This document shows, in pieces, positions 1 through 6,120 of a DNA stretch of 6,426 bases (positions are counted from its first letter, which is position 1; the number at the start of each line of letters is the position of its first letter). The stretch comes from CAZISM01 sp964541895 (GTDB lineage Bacteria; Zhuqueibacterota; Zhuqueibacteria; Residuimicrobiales; Residuimicrobiaceae): assembly GCA_964541895.1 (NCBI GenBank), contig CAZISM010000217.1:1-6426 (forward strand), given 5' to 3'. The notes under the pieces were generated by a model. That model saw only the letters and a list, made by a program, of their open reading frames with translations, ran no database searches and was not told where the DNA came from. Made by a program: the position numbers and the translations under genes.

Positions 1-2
1 AT

Positions 3-470
3 ACGCTGATTGATTTGGGGGAAGGAGAAAAGCTGTCTTTGGATTGGCGCGTGCCGTTCACGCCCGGTATATTGATAGCGCAAGGGTTTAAAAAGGGCAA
101 GCCGGTGATGGCGGACACGGTGCAAACAGCCGGTGATGCCTGTCGCATCGAATTGACCGCAGACCGAAAGCAAATTCAAGCCGACGGTCAGGACCTCTCT
201 TATATCACGATCAGGATTCTGGATCAGCATGGCGTGCTGGTTCCTGATGCAGATCATCTGATCCATTTCGACATGGAGGGGCCTGGAAAAATAGCCGGTG
301 TGGCCAACGGCAACCCCATCAGCATAGAGCCGGCCCAGGGCTGCCAGCGCCGCGCCTTCAGCGGCATGTGCCAGGCGGTGGTCCAAAGCACCCGACAACC
401 AGGTACGATTACTTTGAAGGCATCGTCGCCGGGATTGTTGGACGCCATACTCATGCTTCAAACCAGATAA
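3..470 (+). CDS. Glycoside hydrolase family 2 enzyme (beta-galactosidase-like), C-terminal fragment
   Basis: The reading frame is open to the left window edge, so this is the last ~155 residues of a longer gene; the TTG at 15 is an internal codon. The visible part looks like the C-terminal beta-sandwich region of GH2 enzymes of the beta-galactosidase/beta-glucuronidase type: a strand-rich stretch ending in VPFTPG and a QGFKKGKPV turn, then an Ig-like module starting near AGDACRIELTADR, with the family-typical GQDLSYITIRILDQHG, GPGKIAGVANGNP and GTITLKASSPG segments. The catalytic TIM barrel with its two glutamates lies outside the window, so substrate cannot be stated. GH2 enzymes hydrolyse beta-galactosides, beta-mannosides or beta-glucuronides; a periplasmic location is inferred from the sulfatase that follows 22 bp downstream, probably in one transcript. 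Family assignment is confident, specificity is not. Confidence 0.85.
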   Translation, partial: TLIDLGEGEKLSLDWRVPFTPGILIAQGFKKGKPVMADTVQTAGDACRIELTADRKQIQADGQDLSYITIRILDQHGVLVPDADHLIHFDMEGPGKIAGVANGNPISIEPAQGCQRRAFSGMCQAVVQSTRQPGTITLKASSPGLLDAILMLQTR

Positions 471-479
471 TGGAATGAT

Positions 480-486
480 AAGGAGA
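480..486 (+). promoter_or_regulatory. Ribosome binding site deciding the sulfatase start
   Basis: AAGGAGA lies 6-7 nt before the ATG at 493. An in-frame ATG at 475 sits upstream of this site and has no comparable site of its own, so 493 is the preferred start. Confidence 0.75.
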
Positions 487-492
487 TCTCTC

Positions 493-1950
493 ATGAATTC
501 TCAATTTCATCGTCGAGATTTTCTCAAATTGCTGGGGCTGAGTTCCGCCGCCGCCGGCTTGTCGCAGCCTTTGAGCAGGAAAATACCCTCAAAGCGATAT
601 AATGTTTTATTCATTCTTACCGACGACCAACGGTTCGATACGATTCATGGCCTGGGCAACGAACAAGCCATAACACCCAATGTGGATCACCTGGTCCAGG
701 AGGGGACCGTTTTTTCCAATGCCTATATCATGGGCGGAACCTCCGGGGCGGTGTGCATGCCGAGTCGTGCCATGATTCTTTCCGGGCGAAATCTGTTTTC
801 CCTGAAAAATCGAGGTGAGACCATTCCTCAGGAGCATGTCATGCTCGGTGAAGTGTTTCGCCGGGCGGGCTATACAACCTGTGGCATCGGCAAGTGGCAC
901 AATGGAACTCAGGCTTATGCTCGATGTTTTACAACTGGTGGACCGATTCTGTTCAGGGGTATGAGCGATCAATACAATCCACCGCTCATGGATTTTGATG
1001 AAAGGGGAGTGTACGATCACGCTAAAACGTACCTGGCGCAGGATCGACCTGACCTGAAAGGAAAGCATTCTTCAGAGATCTATACCGATGCGGCGCTGGA
1101 ATTTTTGCGTCAGCAGCCAAAGGAGGTGCCGTTTTTTCTCTACCTGGCGCTGCAATCGCCCCATGATCCACGGACGGCTCCGCCGGATTTTCACGCGTTG
1201 TTCAATCCGGAGGCCATACCGACGCCGGATGCCTTTTTGCCGGAACATCCATTCCGCATCGGCGATGACCGGGTACGTGATGAGCTGTTGGCGCCCTATC
1301 CCCGTACGCCAGAGATCGTGCGCCGGCACACGGCGGATTACCTTGCCATGATTTCTCATGACGATCATCAAATGGGTCGCATCATGAGTTTGCTCAAGGA
1401 GCGAGGTTTGTACGAAAAGACCATCATCGTCATAACCGGCGACAACGGGCTCGCTCTGGGACGGCATGGCCTGTTCGGCAAACAGAACGTTTATGATCAT
1501 TCTGTGCATGTGCCGCTGATTTTGGCCGGACCAGGCATCCGCCGCGGGAGGCGGCTTGATGCGTTGTGCTATCTGTTCGATATATATCCCACGCTGTGCG
1601 ACCTGTGCGGCCTGAAAGTACCGGAATCGGTTCAGGGCCTAAGCCTGGTCGGATCGCTGCAGGGTAAACCGGAACACCGTGATGCGTTACTGTTTGCCTA
1701 TAAAAATTATGAACGGGCCTATCGCGACCGGCGATGGAAGCTGATTCTCTTTGATTACAAAGGCGAAAAGCACACCATGCTGTTTGACCTCTCTGCCGAT
1801 ATTCACGAATTGCGCAATTTGGCCGAGCGGCCGGAGTATCACGACACTGTTGCCAAGCTCACTCATCGATTGCAGACGATGGCCAAAAGCTTTGGTGATT
1901 GCGCGCAATGGGATCAGCCGGGATTTGGATTGCCGAACGGAGAAGGTTGA
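493..1950 (+). CDS. Tat-exported arylsulfatase-family sulfatase (formylglycine type)
   Basis: Type I sulfatase hydrolysing sulfate esters, here probably on a polysaccharide or oligosaccharide; 485 aa, a normal length. With the start at 493 the protein opens with HRRDFLKLLG and a short hydrophobic Ala/Leu stretch, a twin-arginine leader, so it is probably folded in the cytoplasm and exported. Visible active-site elements: metal ligands Asp44/Asp45 in LTDDQ; Cys88 in the C-x-P-S-R motif (CMPSR), the residue oxidised to formylglycine by a separate maturase not in this window; Lys134 and His136 in GKWH; His224 in SPHDPR; Asp317/Asn318 in GDNG; Lys330 in FGKQN. The C-terminal subdomain (about residues 400-485) contains the usual RDRRWKLI strand and an LFDL...E..NLA ending. 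All key residues are present, so it should be active. Substrate is not readable from the sequence. It follows the GH2 gene by 22 bp, suggesting joint expression in glycan breakdown. Confidence 0.93.
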   Translation: MNSQFHRRDFLKLLGLSSAAAGLSQPLSRKIPSKRYNVLFILTDDQRFDTIHGLGNEQAITPNVDHLVQEGTVFSNAYIMGGTSGAVCMPSRAMILSGRNLFSLKNRGETIPQEHVMLGEVFRRAGYTTCGIGKWHNGTQAYARCFTTGGPILFRGMSDQYNPPLMDFDERGVYDHAKTYLAQDRPDLKGKHSSEIYTDAALEFLRQQPKEVPFFLYLALQSPHDPRTAPPDFHALFNPEAIPTPDAFLPEHPFRIGDDRVRDELLAPYPRTPEIVRRHTADYLAMISHDDHQMGRIMSLLKERGLYEKTIIVITGDNGLALGRHGLFGKQNVYDHSVHVPLILAGPGIRRGRRLDALCYLFDIYPTLCDLCGLKVPESVQGLSLVGSLQGKPEHRDALLFAYKNYERAYRDRRWKLILFDYKGEKHTMLFDLSADIHELRNLAERPEYHDTVAKLTHRLQTMAKSFGDCAQWDQPGFGLPNGEG

Positions 1951-2112
1951 CATTGCCTTGCATAGAGGGGAGCCGGCCGGTCTTGGCCATTTCAAGAAAT
2001 CATGTTTTGCGGTGATATTTTTCCTGCCGACCAGATGATGCTCGCTTGAACAGCGAAAGCCGACTTTGCTTTTAAAATCGAAATTGAAAAATCATAGGAA
2101 CAAGACACGCTC

Positions 2113-2403
2113 ATGAATACCTACGAACGGATCACGCAGGCACGTTTGCTGCTGCAATTGGGCGAAAGGGCCAGCATGGAGCAAATCAAGGCCAATTTTC
2201 GCAGGTTGATCCAGCAGTACCACCCGGACAGGAATCCAGACCAGGCCGATGACCTGCTGCATATGTCACGTCAAATCATTGAAGCGTATCATACCCTGCT
2301 GGCCTATTGCACGAATTACGAATTTTCCTTTACGCAAGACGAGATCAGCCGCTATCTGACCAAGGAGGAATGGTGGCACGAACAATTCGGCCATATGCTG
2401 TAG
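2113..2403 (+). CDS. Small J-domain-only (DnaJ-like, type III) co-chaperone
   Basis: 96-residue cytoplasmic protein consisting of little more than a J-domain. Helix I is around residues 4-17, helix II around 21-36 (MEQIKANFRRLIQQ), followed by the diagnostic His37-Pro38-Asp39 loop (YHPDRNPDQ) and helix III around 46-65. The HPD loop stimulates the ATPase of an Hsp70 (DnaK or HscA). There is no Gly/Phe region, zinc finger or client-binding domain of DnaJ, and no HscB C-terminal helical domain. The tail is acidic/aromatic (EEWWHEQFG), possibly a partner-binding element. A weak AGGAA lies about 12 nt before the ATG. The stop TAG overlaps the Shine-Dalgarno of the cysteine desulfurase gene, so the two are almost certainly co-translated; a role in delivering Hsp70 to sulfur transfer or Fe-S assembly is inference from this context. 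Confidence 0.85.
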   Translation: MNTYERITQARLLLQLGERASMEQIKANFRRLIQQYHPDRNPDQADDLLHMSRQIIEAYHTLLAYCTNYEFSFTQDEISRYLTKEEWWHEQFGHML

Positions 2404-2407
2404 GAGG
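2402..2407 (+). promoter_or_regulatory. Strong Shine-Dalgarno overlapping the upstream stop codon
   Basis: A perfect AGGAGG shares its first two bases with the TAG stop of the J-domain gene and sits 6 nt before the desulfurase ATG at 2414. It fixes the start and implies translational coupling. Confidence 0.8.
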
Positions 2408-2413
2408 CAGCCG

Positions 2414-3580
2414 ATGAATGCTGATGAAACGCGTCGCCCGGAAAACCTTCCGGTGTATTTGGATTACAATGCGACCACACCGCACGATCCGGAGGTCATT
2501 GCCGCCATGCGGCCGTATTTGGAACACCATTTTGGCAATCCGTCCAGCTCGCATTCTTATGGCCTGCAAACCAAACAGGCTGTCACAGCAGCACGCCGCC
2601 AGGTCGCCGAGCTTTTACATTGCCGGATGGAGGAGATCATTTTTACCAGCGGCGGCACGGAAGCGAACAATCACGCCATCAAAGGTGTTGCGTTTGCGCA
2701 TCGACACAAAGGCAACCACATCATCACCTCGCAGATCGAGCATCCCGCTGTTATTGAAGTGATCCGGTTTCTGCAAAAAAACGGTTTTGAGGCGACCTAT
2801 GTGCCGGTGGACGGCTATGGCCTGGTCGATGTGGCGGAGGTGAAAAAGGCCATCACCTCTCGGACCATTTTGATCACCATCATGCACGCCAACAACGAAG
2901 TCGGCACGATCCAACCCATCGAAGAACTGGCGCAGCTGGCTAAAGAGAATGGTATCATCATACACACCGATGCGGCTCAATCCACGGGCAAAATTCCTGT
3001 GGAAGTGGACCGTCTCGGCGTCGACATGCTCTCGATCGCCGGACATAAATTGTATGCGCCCAAAGGAATCGGCGCCCTCTACATCCGTCGCGGCATCGAG
3101 CTGGAAAAATTCATGCACGGCGCCGGTCATGAGCAGGGCCGACGTGCGGGCACGGAGAATGTGCTGGAAATCGTCGGACTCGGCCAAGCTTGTGAAATCG
3201 CTGGACGCGATTTGGCAAAGAACTGGCAGCACATGAAAGAGATGCGCGATCGATTGTATAACGGCTTGAATGAAAAATTGCACAACACGAGACTGAACGG
3301 CCATCCGGAGCTGAGACTGCCGAACACCTTGAGCGCGAGCTTTTTCAATATGGATGCCGGCGATCTTTTGGCCGGGATCGTCGATCAGGTAGCGGTATCG
3401 GCGGGCGCGGCCTGTCATTCGGGCCAGGTGAACATCTCGTCGGTGCTGCAGGCCATGGCGGTCCCGCTCGAATGGGCCAGAGGCACCGTCCGGTTTTCAA
3501 CCGGCCGGTTCACGACCGCAGAGGAAATAGATCATGTGATCGATATCGTCGCCGGAGCGGTGATGAAACTGAAACAATAG
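2414..3580 (+). CDS. Cysteine desulfurase, NifS/IscS class with selenocysteine-lyase-like active-site loop
   Basis: PLP enzyme of aminotransferase class V, 388 aa, full length. It takes sulfur from cysteine as an enzyme-bound persulfide, giving alanine, for Fe-S clusters or thiolation. Landmarks: YLDYNATTP near the N-terminus; GGTEANN phosphate-binding segment; His110 (IEHPAV) stacking on PLP; HANNEVGTIQP; Asp186 and Gln189 (HTDAAQ) contacting the cofactor; Lys212 (AGHKLYAPKG) forming the Schiff base; EQGRRAGTEN; and Cys334 as the probable catalytic cysteine in GAACHSG. That loop differs from the GSACTS of IscS/NifS and recalls the ACHS loop of animal selenocysteine lyase, as does the N-terminal DYNATTP stretch, so selenocysteine lyase activity is a possible alternative. 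No IscU, IscA, SufE or MnmA gene is visible; the only linked gene is the J-domain protein upstream. Downstream there is no clear intrinsic terminator. Confidence 0.92.
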   Translation: MNADETRRPENLPVYLDYNATTPHDPEVIAAMRPYLEHHFGNPSSSHSYGLQTKQAVTAARRQVAELLHCRMEEIIFTSGGTEANNHAIKGVAFAHRHKGNHIITSQIEHPAVIEVIRFLQKNGFEATYVPVDGYGLVDVAEVKKAITSRTILITIMHANNEVGTIQPIEELAQLAKENGIIIHTDAAQSTGKIPVEVDRLGVDMLSIAGHKLYAPKGIGALYIRRGIELEKFMHGAGHEQGRRAGTENVLEIVGLGQACEIAGRDLAKNWQHMKEMRDRLYNGLNEKLHNTRLNGHPELRLPNTLSASFFNMDAGDLLAGIVDQVAVSAGAACHSGQVNISSVLQAMAVPLEWARGTVRFSTGRFTTAEEIDHVIDIVAGAVMKLKQ

Positions 3581-3632
3581 GCATAAGGCATAGTCAGCGA
3601 TCATGAGACAACAGGGGGTAGTTAAATACCGT

Positions 3633-3698
3633 TCGCAGGAGCCGCTTCCCAGCGGCGATTGTCGATGGCGGCACCTGATGCCAGGCAACTGCCTACGA
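3633..3698. repeat. REP-like compound palindromic element
   Basis: Three nested inverted repeats. Hairpin one is GCCGCT-TCCC-AGCGGC (3641-3656), a perfect 6-bp stem with a 4-nt loop. Hairpin two is AGGC-AACT-GCCT (3683-3694); a GGCA/TGCC pair (3670-3673 with 3679-3682) lies beside it. An outer pair, TCGCAGG (3633-3639) with CCTACGA (3692-3698), matches at 6 of 7 positions, the exception being a G-U wobble if transcribed from the minus strand; it cannot form together with hairpin two, since they share bases. No T-run follows, so it is not a classic intrinsic terminator. The layout resembles REP/BIME-type interspersed palindromes; copy number in the genome is unknown. Confidence 0.5.
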
Positions 3699-3774
3699 TG
3701 CAAAGTCAGACTGGATCGAACAAAGAGTGACTAACGATTCTCTGTCTCCGTGTGAGCGTTGTTATTTGAAATGT

Positions 3775-4059
3775 TTATTCTGTTATTCCCTGCCAATCAT
3801 CGGTCCGGAACGACGAAGCCGGCAGCCCGGCGCTGTTGTAACGATTGGCATCTTCCGGATTGTTGCCCCAGCCATAGCGGACCGCCACCGGCTGTTGAAC
3901 CCGCGGACTGGATAGCTCAACGCTGTTCGGACTCACAATCCTCGCTTGCGCCCAATAAAACCGCTGATTCTCACCTGCCACCGCGAAACCTTTAAGATAG
4001 CCATAGTTGTCGTTTTTTTGCAGACCCTTTTGCATGCTGGAAAACCCTCCTGCGAATTG
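3775..4059 (-). pseudogene. C-terminal remnant of a sialate O-acetylesterase
   Basis: On the minus strand about 95 codons are open between the stop at 4060-4062 and the TAA at 3775. The translation matches the end of sialate O-acetylesterase family proteins, which remove O-acetyl groups from sialic acids or related sugars: YGYLKGFAVAG, RFYWAQARI, SSPRVQQPVAVRYGWGNNP, YNSAGLPASSFRTDDW. The SGNH-type catalytic domain with its Ser and Asp-His, several hundred residues in full-length members, is absent, and the three minus-strand frames between 4060 and 4145 show nothing like it. Similarity fades around 4020-4035. An AGGAGG (minus) lies 10 nt before an in-frame ATG at 4033-4035, so a short 86-aa product could in principle be made, but it would lack a catalytic centre. 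Best read as a 5'-truncated relic of a former glycan-utilisation gene, inverted relative to its neighbours. Confidence 0.75.
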
Positions 4060-4062
4060 TTA

Positions 4063-4091
4063 TTGACTTTCCGCAACGGATTGGCTACTTT
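4063..4091 (+). promoter_or_regulatory. Candidate sigma70-type promoter for the GH127 gene
   Basis: TTGACT (4063-4068, five of six matches to the -35 consensus) is followed after 17 bp by TACTTT (4086-4091), which keeps the most conserved T, A and final T of the -10 box. Predicted transcription would start near 4098, leaving a leader of about 47 nt. It lies immediately beyond the esterase remnant, in the right orientation and position for the gene at 4146. The -10 box is weak and the sigma factor preferences of this organism are unknown. Confidence 0.35.
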
Positions 4092-4145
4092 GCCGGCATA
4101 TTTGTCTGCCGAAATATTGGATCATAATATGAGGGACTATTAACC

Positions 4146-6077
4146 ATGCACCGTCGCGAGTTCTTGCAACAGAGCCTGGCCATTCCAGCGCTGGCATTCG
4201 CTTTTCCCGGCCACCTGGCTGCGGATACGCCGGCCGAACTGACGCTCGACCGAATTCCCGGCACTCGCTTCCAAATCAACGGGCGGGTTGCACAATACCT
4301 CAAAGGGGTCACTGAACAGTGGTTGAAAGTAGCTCCGGAAAGCAATCCGGCCATGCTGGAGATGTTTCGCGACCGCGACCGCCGTCCCTTGCGCGAGATG
4401 GTGCCCTGGGCTGGTGAATTTGCCGGCAAATACCTCACTGCCGCGACCCAGGTGTGGCGGGTTACGGGCGATGAATCGCTCAAACACGTCATTCAGGATT
4501 TTGTCGCCCGACTGGTAGCATTGCAGGCAAACGACGGCTATCTGGGACCATGGCCGCAGAACAGCCGTCTGACCGGACACGCTCCCAACTGCGGCAAAAA
4601 TGGCGGCGATACCTGGGATGCCTGGGGCCATTATCATGTGATGCTGGCATTGCTGTTATGGGAACAGGACACCGGCGATGCAGCGGCGCTGCAGTGCGCC
4701 CGCCGTATGGGCGATCTGTTTTGCAGCAAATTCGGATCAGGACATCGGCTGGTGGACACCGGCAGCACCGAGATGAACCTCGCGCCCATTCATTCGCTCT
4801 GCCTGCTCTATCGTCGAACAGGCGAAGAGCGCTATCTCAAACTCGCTCTGAAAATCTGTGACGAGTTTGCCGCAACCACTGCGGATGGCCAACCCCTGGC
4901 CGGTGATTACCTGAACAGCGCGCTTGCCGGAAAAGAATTTTATCAATTGCCCAAGCCGCGCTGGGAGAGCCTGCACCCGATATTGGGACTGGCCGAATTG
5001 TATCTAATCACCGGCGAAGAAAAATACCGTCGCGCTTTTGAGCACATCTGGTGGAGTATTGTCAAACTCGACCGCCACAACAACGGCGGCTTTTCCTCCG
5101 GCGAACAGGCGCAGGGCAATCCCTATCACCAGGGCGCCATCGAAACCTGTTGCACCATCGCCTGGATTGCGCTCGGTGTTGAGATGCTGCGCCTGAGCGG
5201 GAATTCGGTAGTGGCGGATGAGCTGGAGCTGTCGACGCTGAATTCGGTCATGGGACTGCATTCACCGAACGGCCGCTGGGTGACCTATAATACGCCCATG
5301 GATGGGGTGAGGAAAGCCAGCGCGCACGAGATCGTTTTTCAGGCCCGCGCCGGATCGCCGGAATTGAACTGCTGCAGTGTCAACGGCAGCCGCGGCTTTG
5401 GTATGATCAGCGACTGGGCGCTGATGAAATCCGGCCATGGTTTGGTGTTAAACTGGTACGGGCCCTGCACGATCGAATCGCAGCTGGCGTCCGGCAACCG
5501 CGTCATCCTGGAGCAGGAAACCGATTATCCGCTTAACGGCCGCGTTCAAATTAGGCTCAAGCTGGACAAGTCAGAAACATTTCCGCTGCGGTTGCGCATA
5601 CCCTATTGGTCGCGCTCGACGCGGGTAGGGGTGAACGGAAAAGAGATCAACGGCGTACAGCCGGCGCAGTACCTGGTCCTCGAACGAAAATGGAAGAGCG
5701 ATGACATCGTGGTGATTGAACTTGATTTCTCGCTCCATTTTTGGCAGGGTGAAAAAGAGTGCGCGGACAAAGTCTCCATCTTTCGCGGACCGGTTCTGCT
5801 CACGTATGATCGGCGTTTTAACGACATGGATCCCGATCAAGTACCGGCCTGTGATGCCGCCTCGATGACTGGCACTTTGATGCAGTCAAAAGAGTGGCTT
5901 CCGCCCATGTTGCTGATCCAATATAAAGCCAAGGATGGACGCCTGCTGCGCTTGTGCGATTTCGCCAGTGCCGGGGTGGGAGGGAGTCCTTACAGGTCCT
6001 GGCTTGAAGTCACAAACGTCGCACCGGCCGGATACAGCAAAACCAATCCGCTGAGAAGCGGAAGAGGCTCTTTGTAG
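4146..6077 (+). CDS. GH127-like (DUF1680) glycoside hydrolase, probable beta-L-arabinofuranosidase, Tat-exported
   Basis: 643 aa. The N-terminus MHRREFLQQ plus a hydrophobic Ala/Leu/Phe stretch to about residue 25 is a twin-arginine leader. The bulk is an (alpha/alpha)6 barrel (about 40-430), with repeated hairpin segments such as LYRRTGEERYLKLA and LYLITGEEKYRRAF, then beta-sandwich domains including LRLRIPYWS and VNGKEINGV. In the characterised GH127 enzyme of Bifidobacterium longum a Glu acid/base, a catalytic Cys and Zn ligands Glu, Cys, Cys, Cys form the active site. The likely equivalents here are Glu320 (SGEQ), Glu333 and Cys335 (ETCC), and Cys409/Cys410 (LNCCSVNG). The usual proline pair of CCPPN is replaced by Ser-Val. 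Family members release beta-L-arabinofuranose, though related ones act on other sugars. GAGGG (4131-4135) lies 10 nt before the ATG. The stop codon falls inside a palindromic repeat, so the last residues (about RSGRGSL) may be a repeat-derived tail. Confidence 0.88.
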   Translation: MHRREFLQQSLAIPALAFAFPGHLAADTPAELTLDRIPGTRFQINGRVAQYLKGVTEQWLKVAPESNPAMLEMFRDRDRRPLREMVPWAGEFAGKYLTAATQVWRVTGDESLKHVIQDFVARLVALQANDGYLGPWPQNSRLTGHAPNCGKNGGDTWDAWGHYHVMLALLLWEQDTGDAAALQCARRMGDLFCSKFGSGHRLVDTGSTEMNLAPIHSLCLLYRRTGEERYLKLALKICDEFAATTADGQPLAGDYLNSALAGKEFYQLPKPRWESLHPILGLAELYLITGEEKYRRAFEHIWWSIVKLDRHNNGGFSSGEQAQGNPYHQGAIETCCTIAWIALGVEMLRLSGNSVVADELELSTLNSVMGLHSPNGRWVTYNTPMDGVRKASAHEIVFQARAGSPELNCCSVNGSRGFGMISDWALMKSGHGLVLNWYGPCTIESQLASGNRVILEQETDYPLNGRVQIRLKLDKSETFPLRLRIPYWSRSTRVGVNGKEINGVQPAQYLVLERKWKSDDIVVIELDFSLHFWQGEKECADKVSIFRGPVLLTYDRRFNDMDPDQVPACDAASMTGTLMQSKEWLPPMLLIQYKAKDGRLLRLCDFASAGVGGSPYRSWLEVTNVAPAGYSKTNPLRSGRGSL

Positions 6078-6120
6078 CGCGGCCGGCATTTTTGTAGCGC
6101 GACCAACCTGTTCGCGCTAC
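6071..6120. repeat. Palindromic repeat between convergent genes
   Basis: An 11-bp word, TTTGTAGCGCG, occurs twice with a 20-bp period (6071-6081 and 6091-6101). Its core GTAGCGCG is matched by the perfect inverted copy CGCGCTAC at 6113-6120, giving an 8-bp stem with an 11-nt loop from the second copy, or a longer-range pairing from the first. The TAG stop of the GH127 gene (6075-6077) lies in the first copy, and the stop of the minus-strand gene begins directly at 6121-6123. It may act as a shared transcription barrier or mRNA-end stabiliser, but it lacks a T-run on either strand, so a canonical intrinsic terminator is not supported. Confidence 0.65.

Larger units (their letters stand above)
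3581..4145. other. Gene-poor intergenic stretch between desulfurase and GH127 genes
   Basis: 565 bp without a convincing intact gene. It contains a structured palindromic repeat (3633-3698), an inverted gene remnant (3775-4059) and a candidate promoter for the downstream gene (4063-4091). Short plus-strand open frames here are antisense to the remnant and show no recognisable protein. From about 3700 to 3774 I see nothing specific, and no stem followed by a T-run after the desulfurase stop. Confidence 0.7.

Noticed and set aside
2046..2078. TTGAAC with TAAAAT as a promoter for the J-domain gene
   Set aside because: The spacing is about 21 bp, too long for a sigma70 promoter, and the AT-rich stretch offers several equally weak alternatives.
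1951..2112. Possible terminator or small gene in the gap after the sulfatase
   Set aside because: Only a 4-bp GGCC pair and short A/T runs are visible; no stem with a T-run and no coding frame with its own ribosome binding site.
2615..3418. Long minus-strand open frame of 267 codons inside the desulfurase gene
   Set aside because: It is antisense to a gene with every class V PLP motif, and its translation has no recognisable domain.
3727..3995. Two short plus-strand frames in the intergenic region
   Set aside because: Both lie opposite the esterase remnant, have Cys/Arg/Pro-rich shadow composition, and lack ribosome binding sites.
4102..4128. Alternative promoter TTGTCT / CATAAT
   Set aside because: Spacing is 15 bp and transcription would start at or within the Shine-Dalgarno, leaving almost no leader.
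4129..4143. Four-codon upstream ORF (MRDY) just before the GH127 start
   Set aside because: Its ATG overlaps the GH127 Shine-Dalgarno and it has no regulatory codon pattern; most likely chance.
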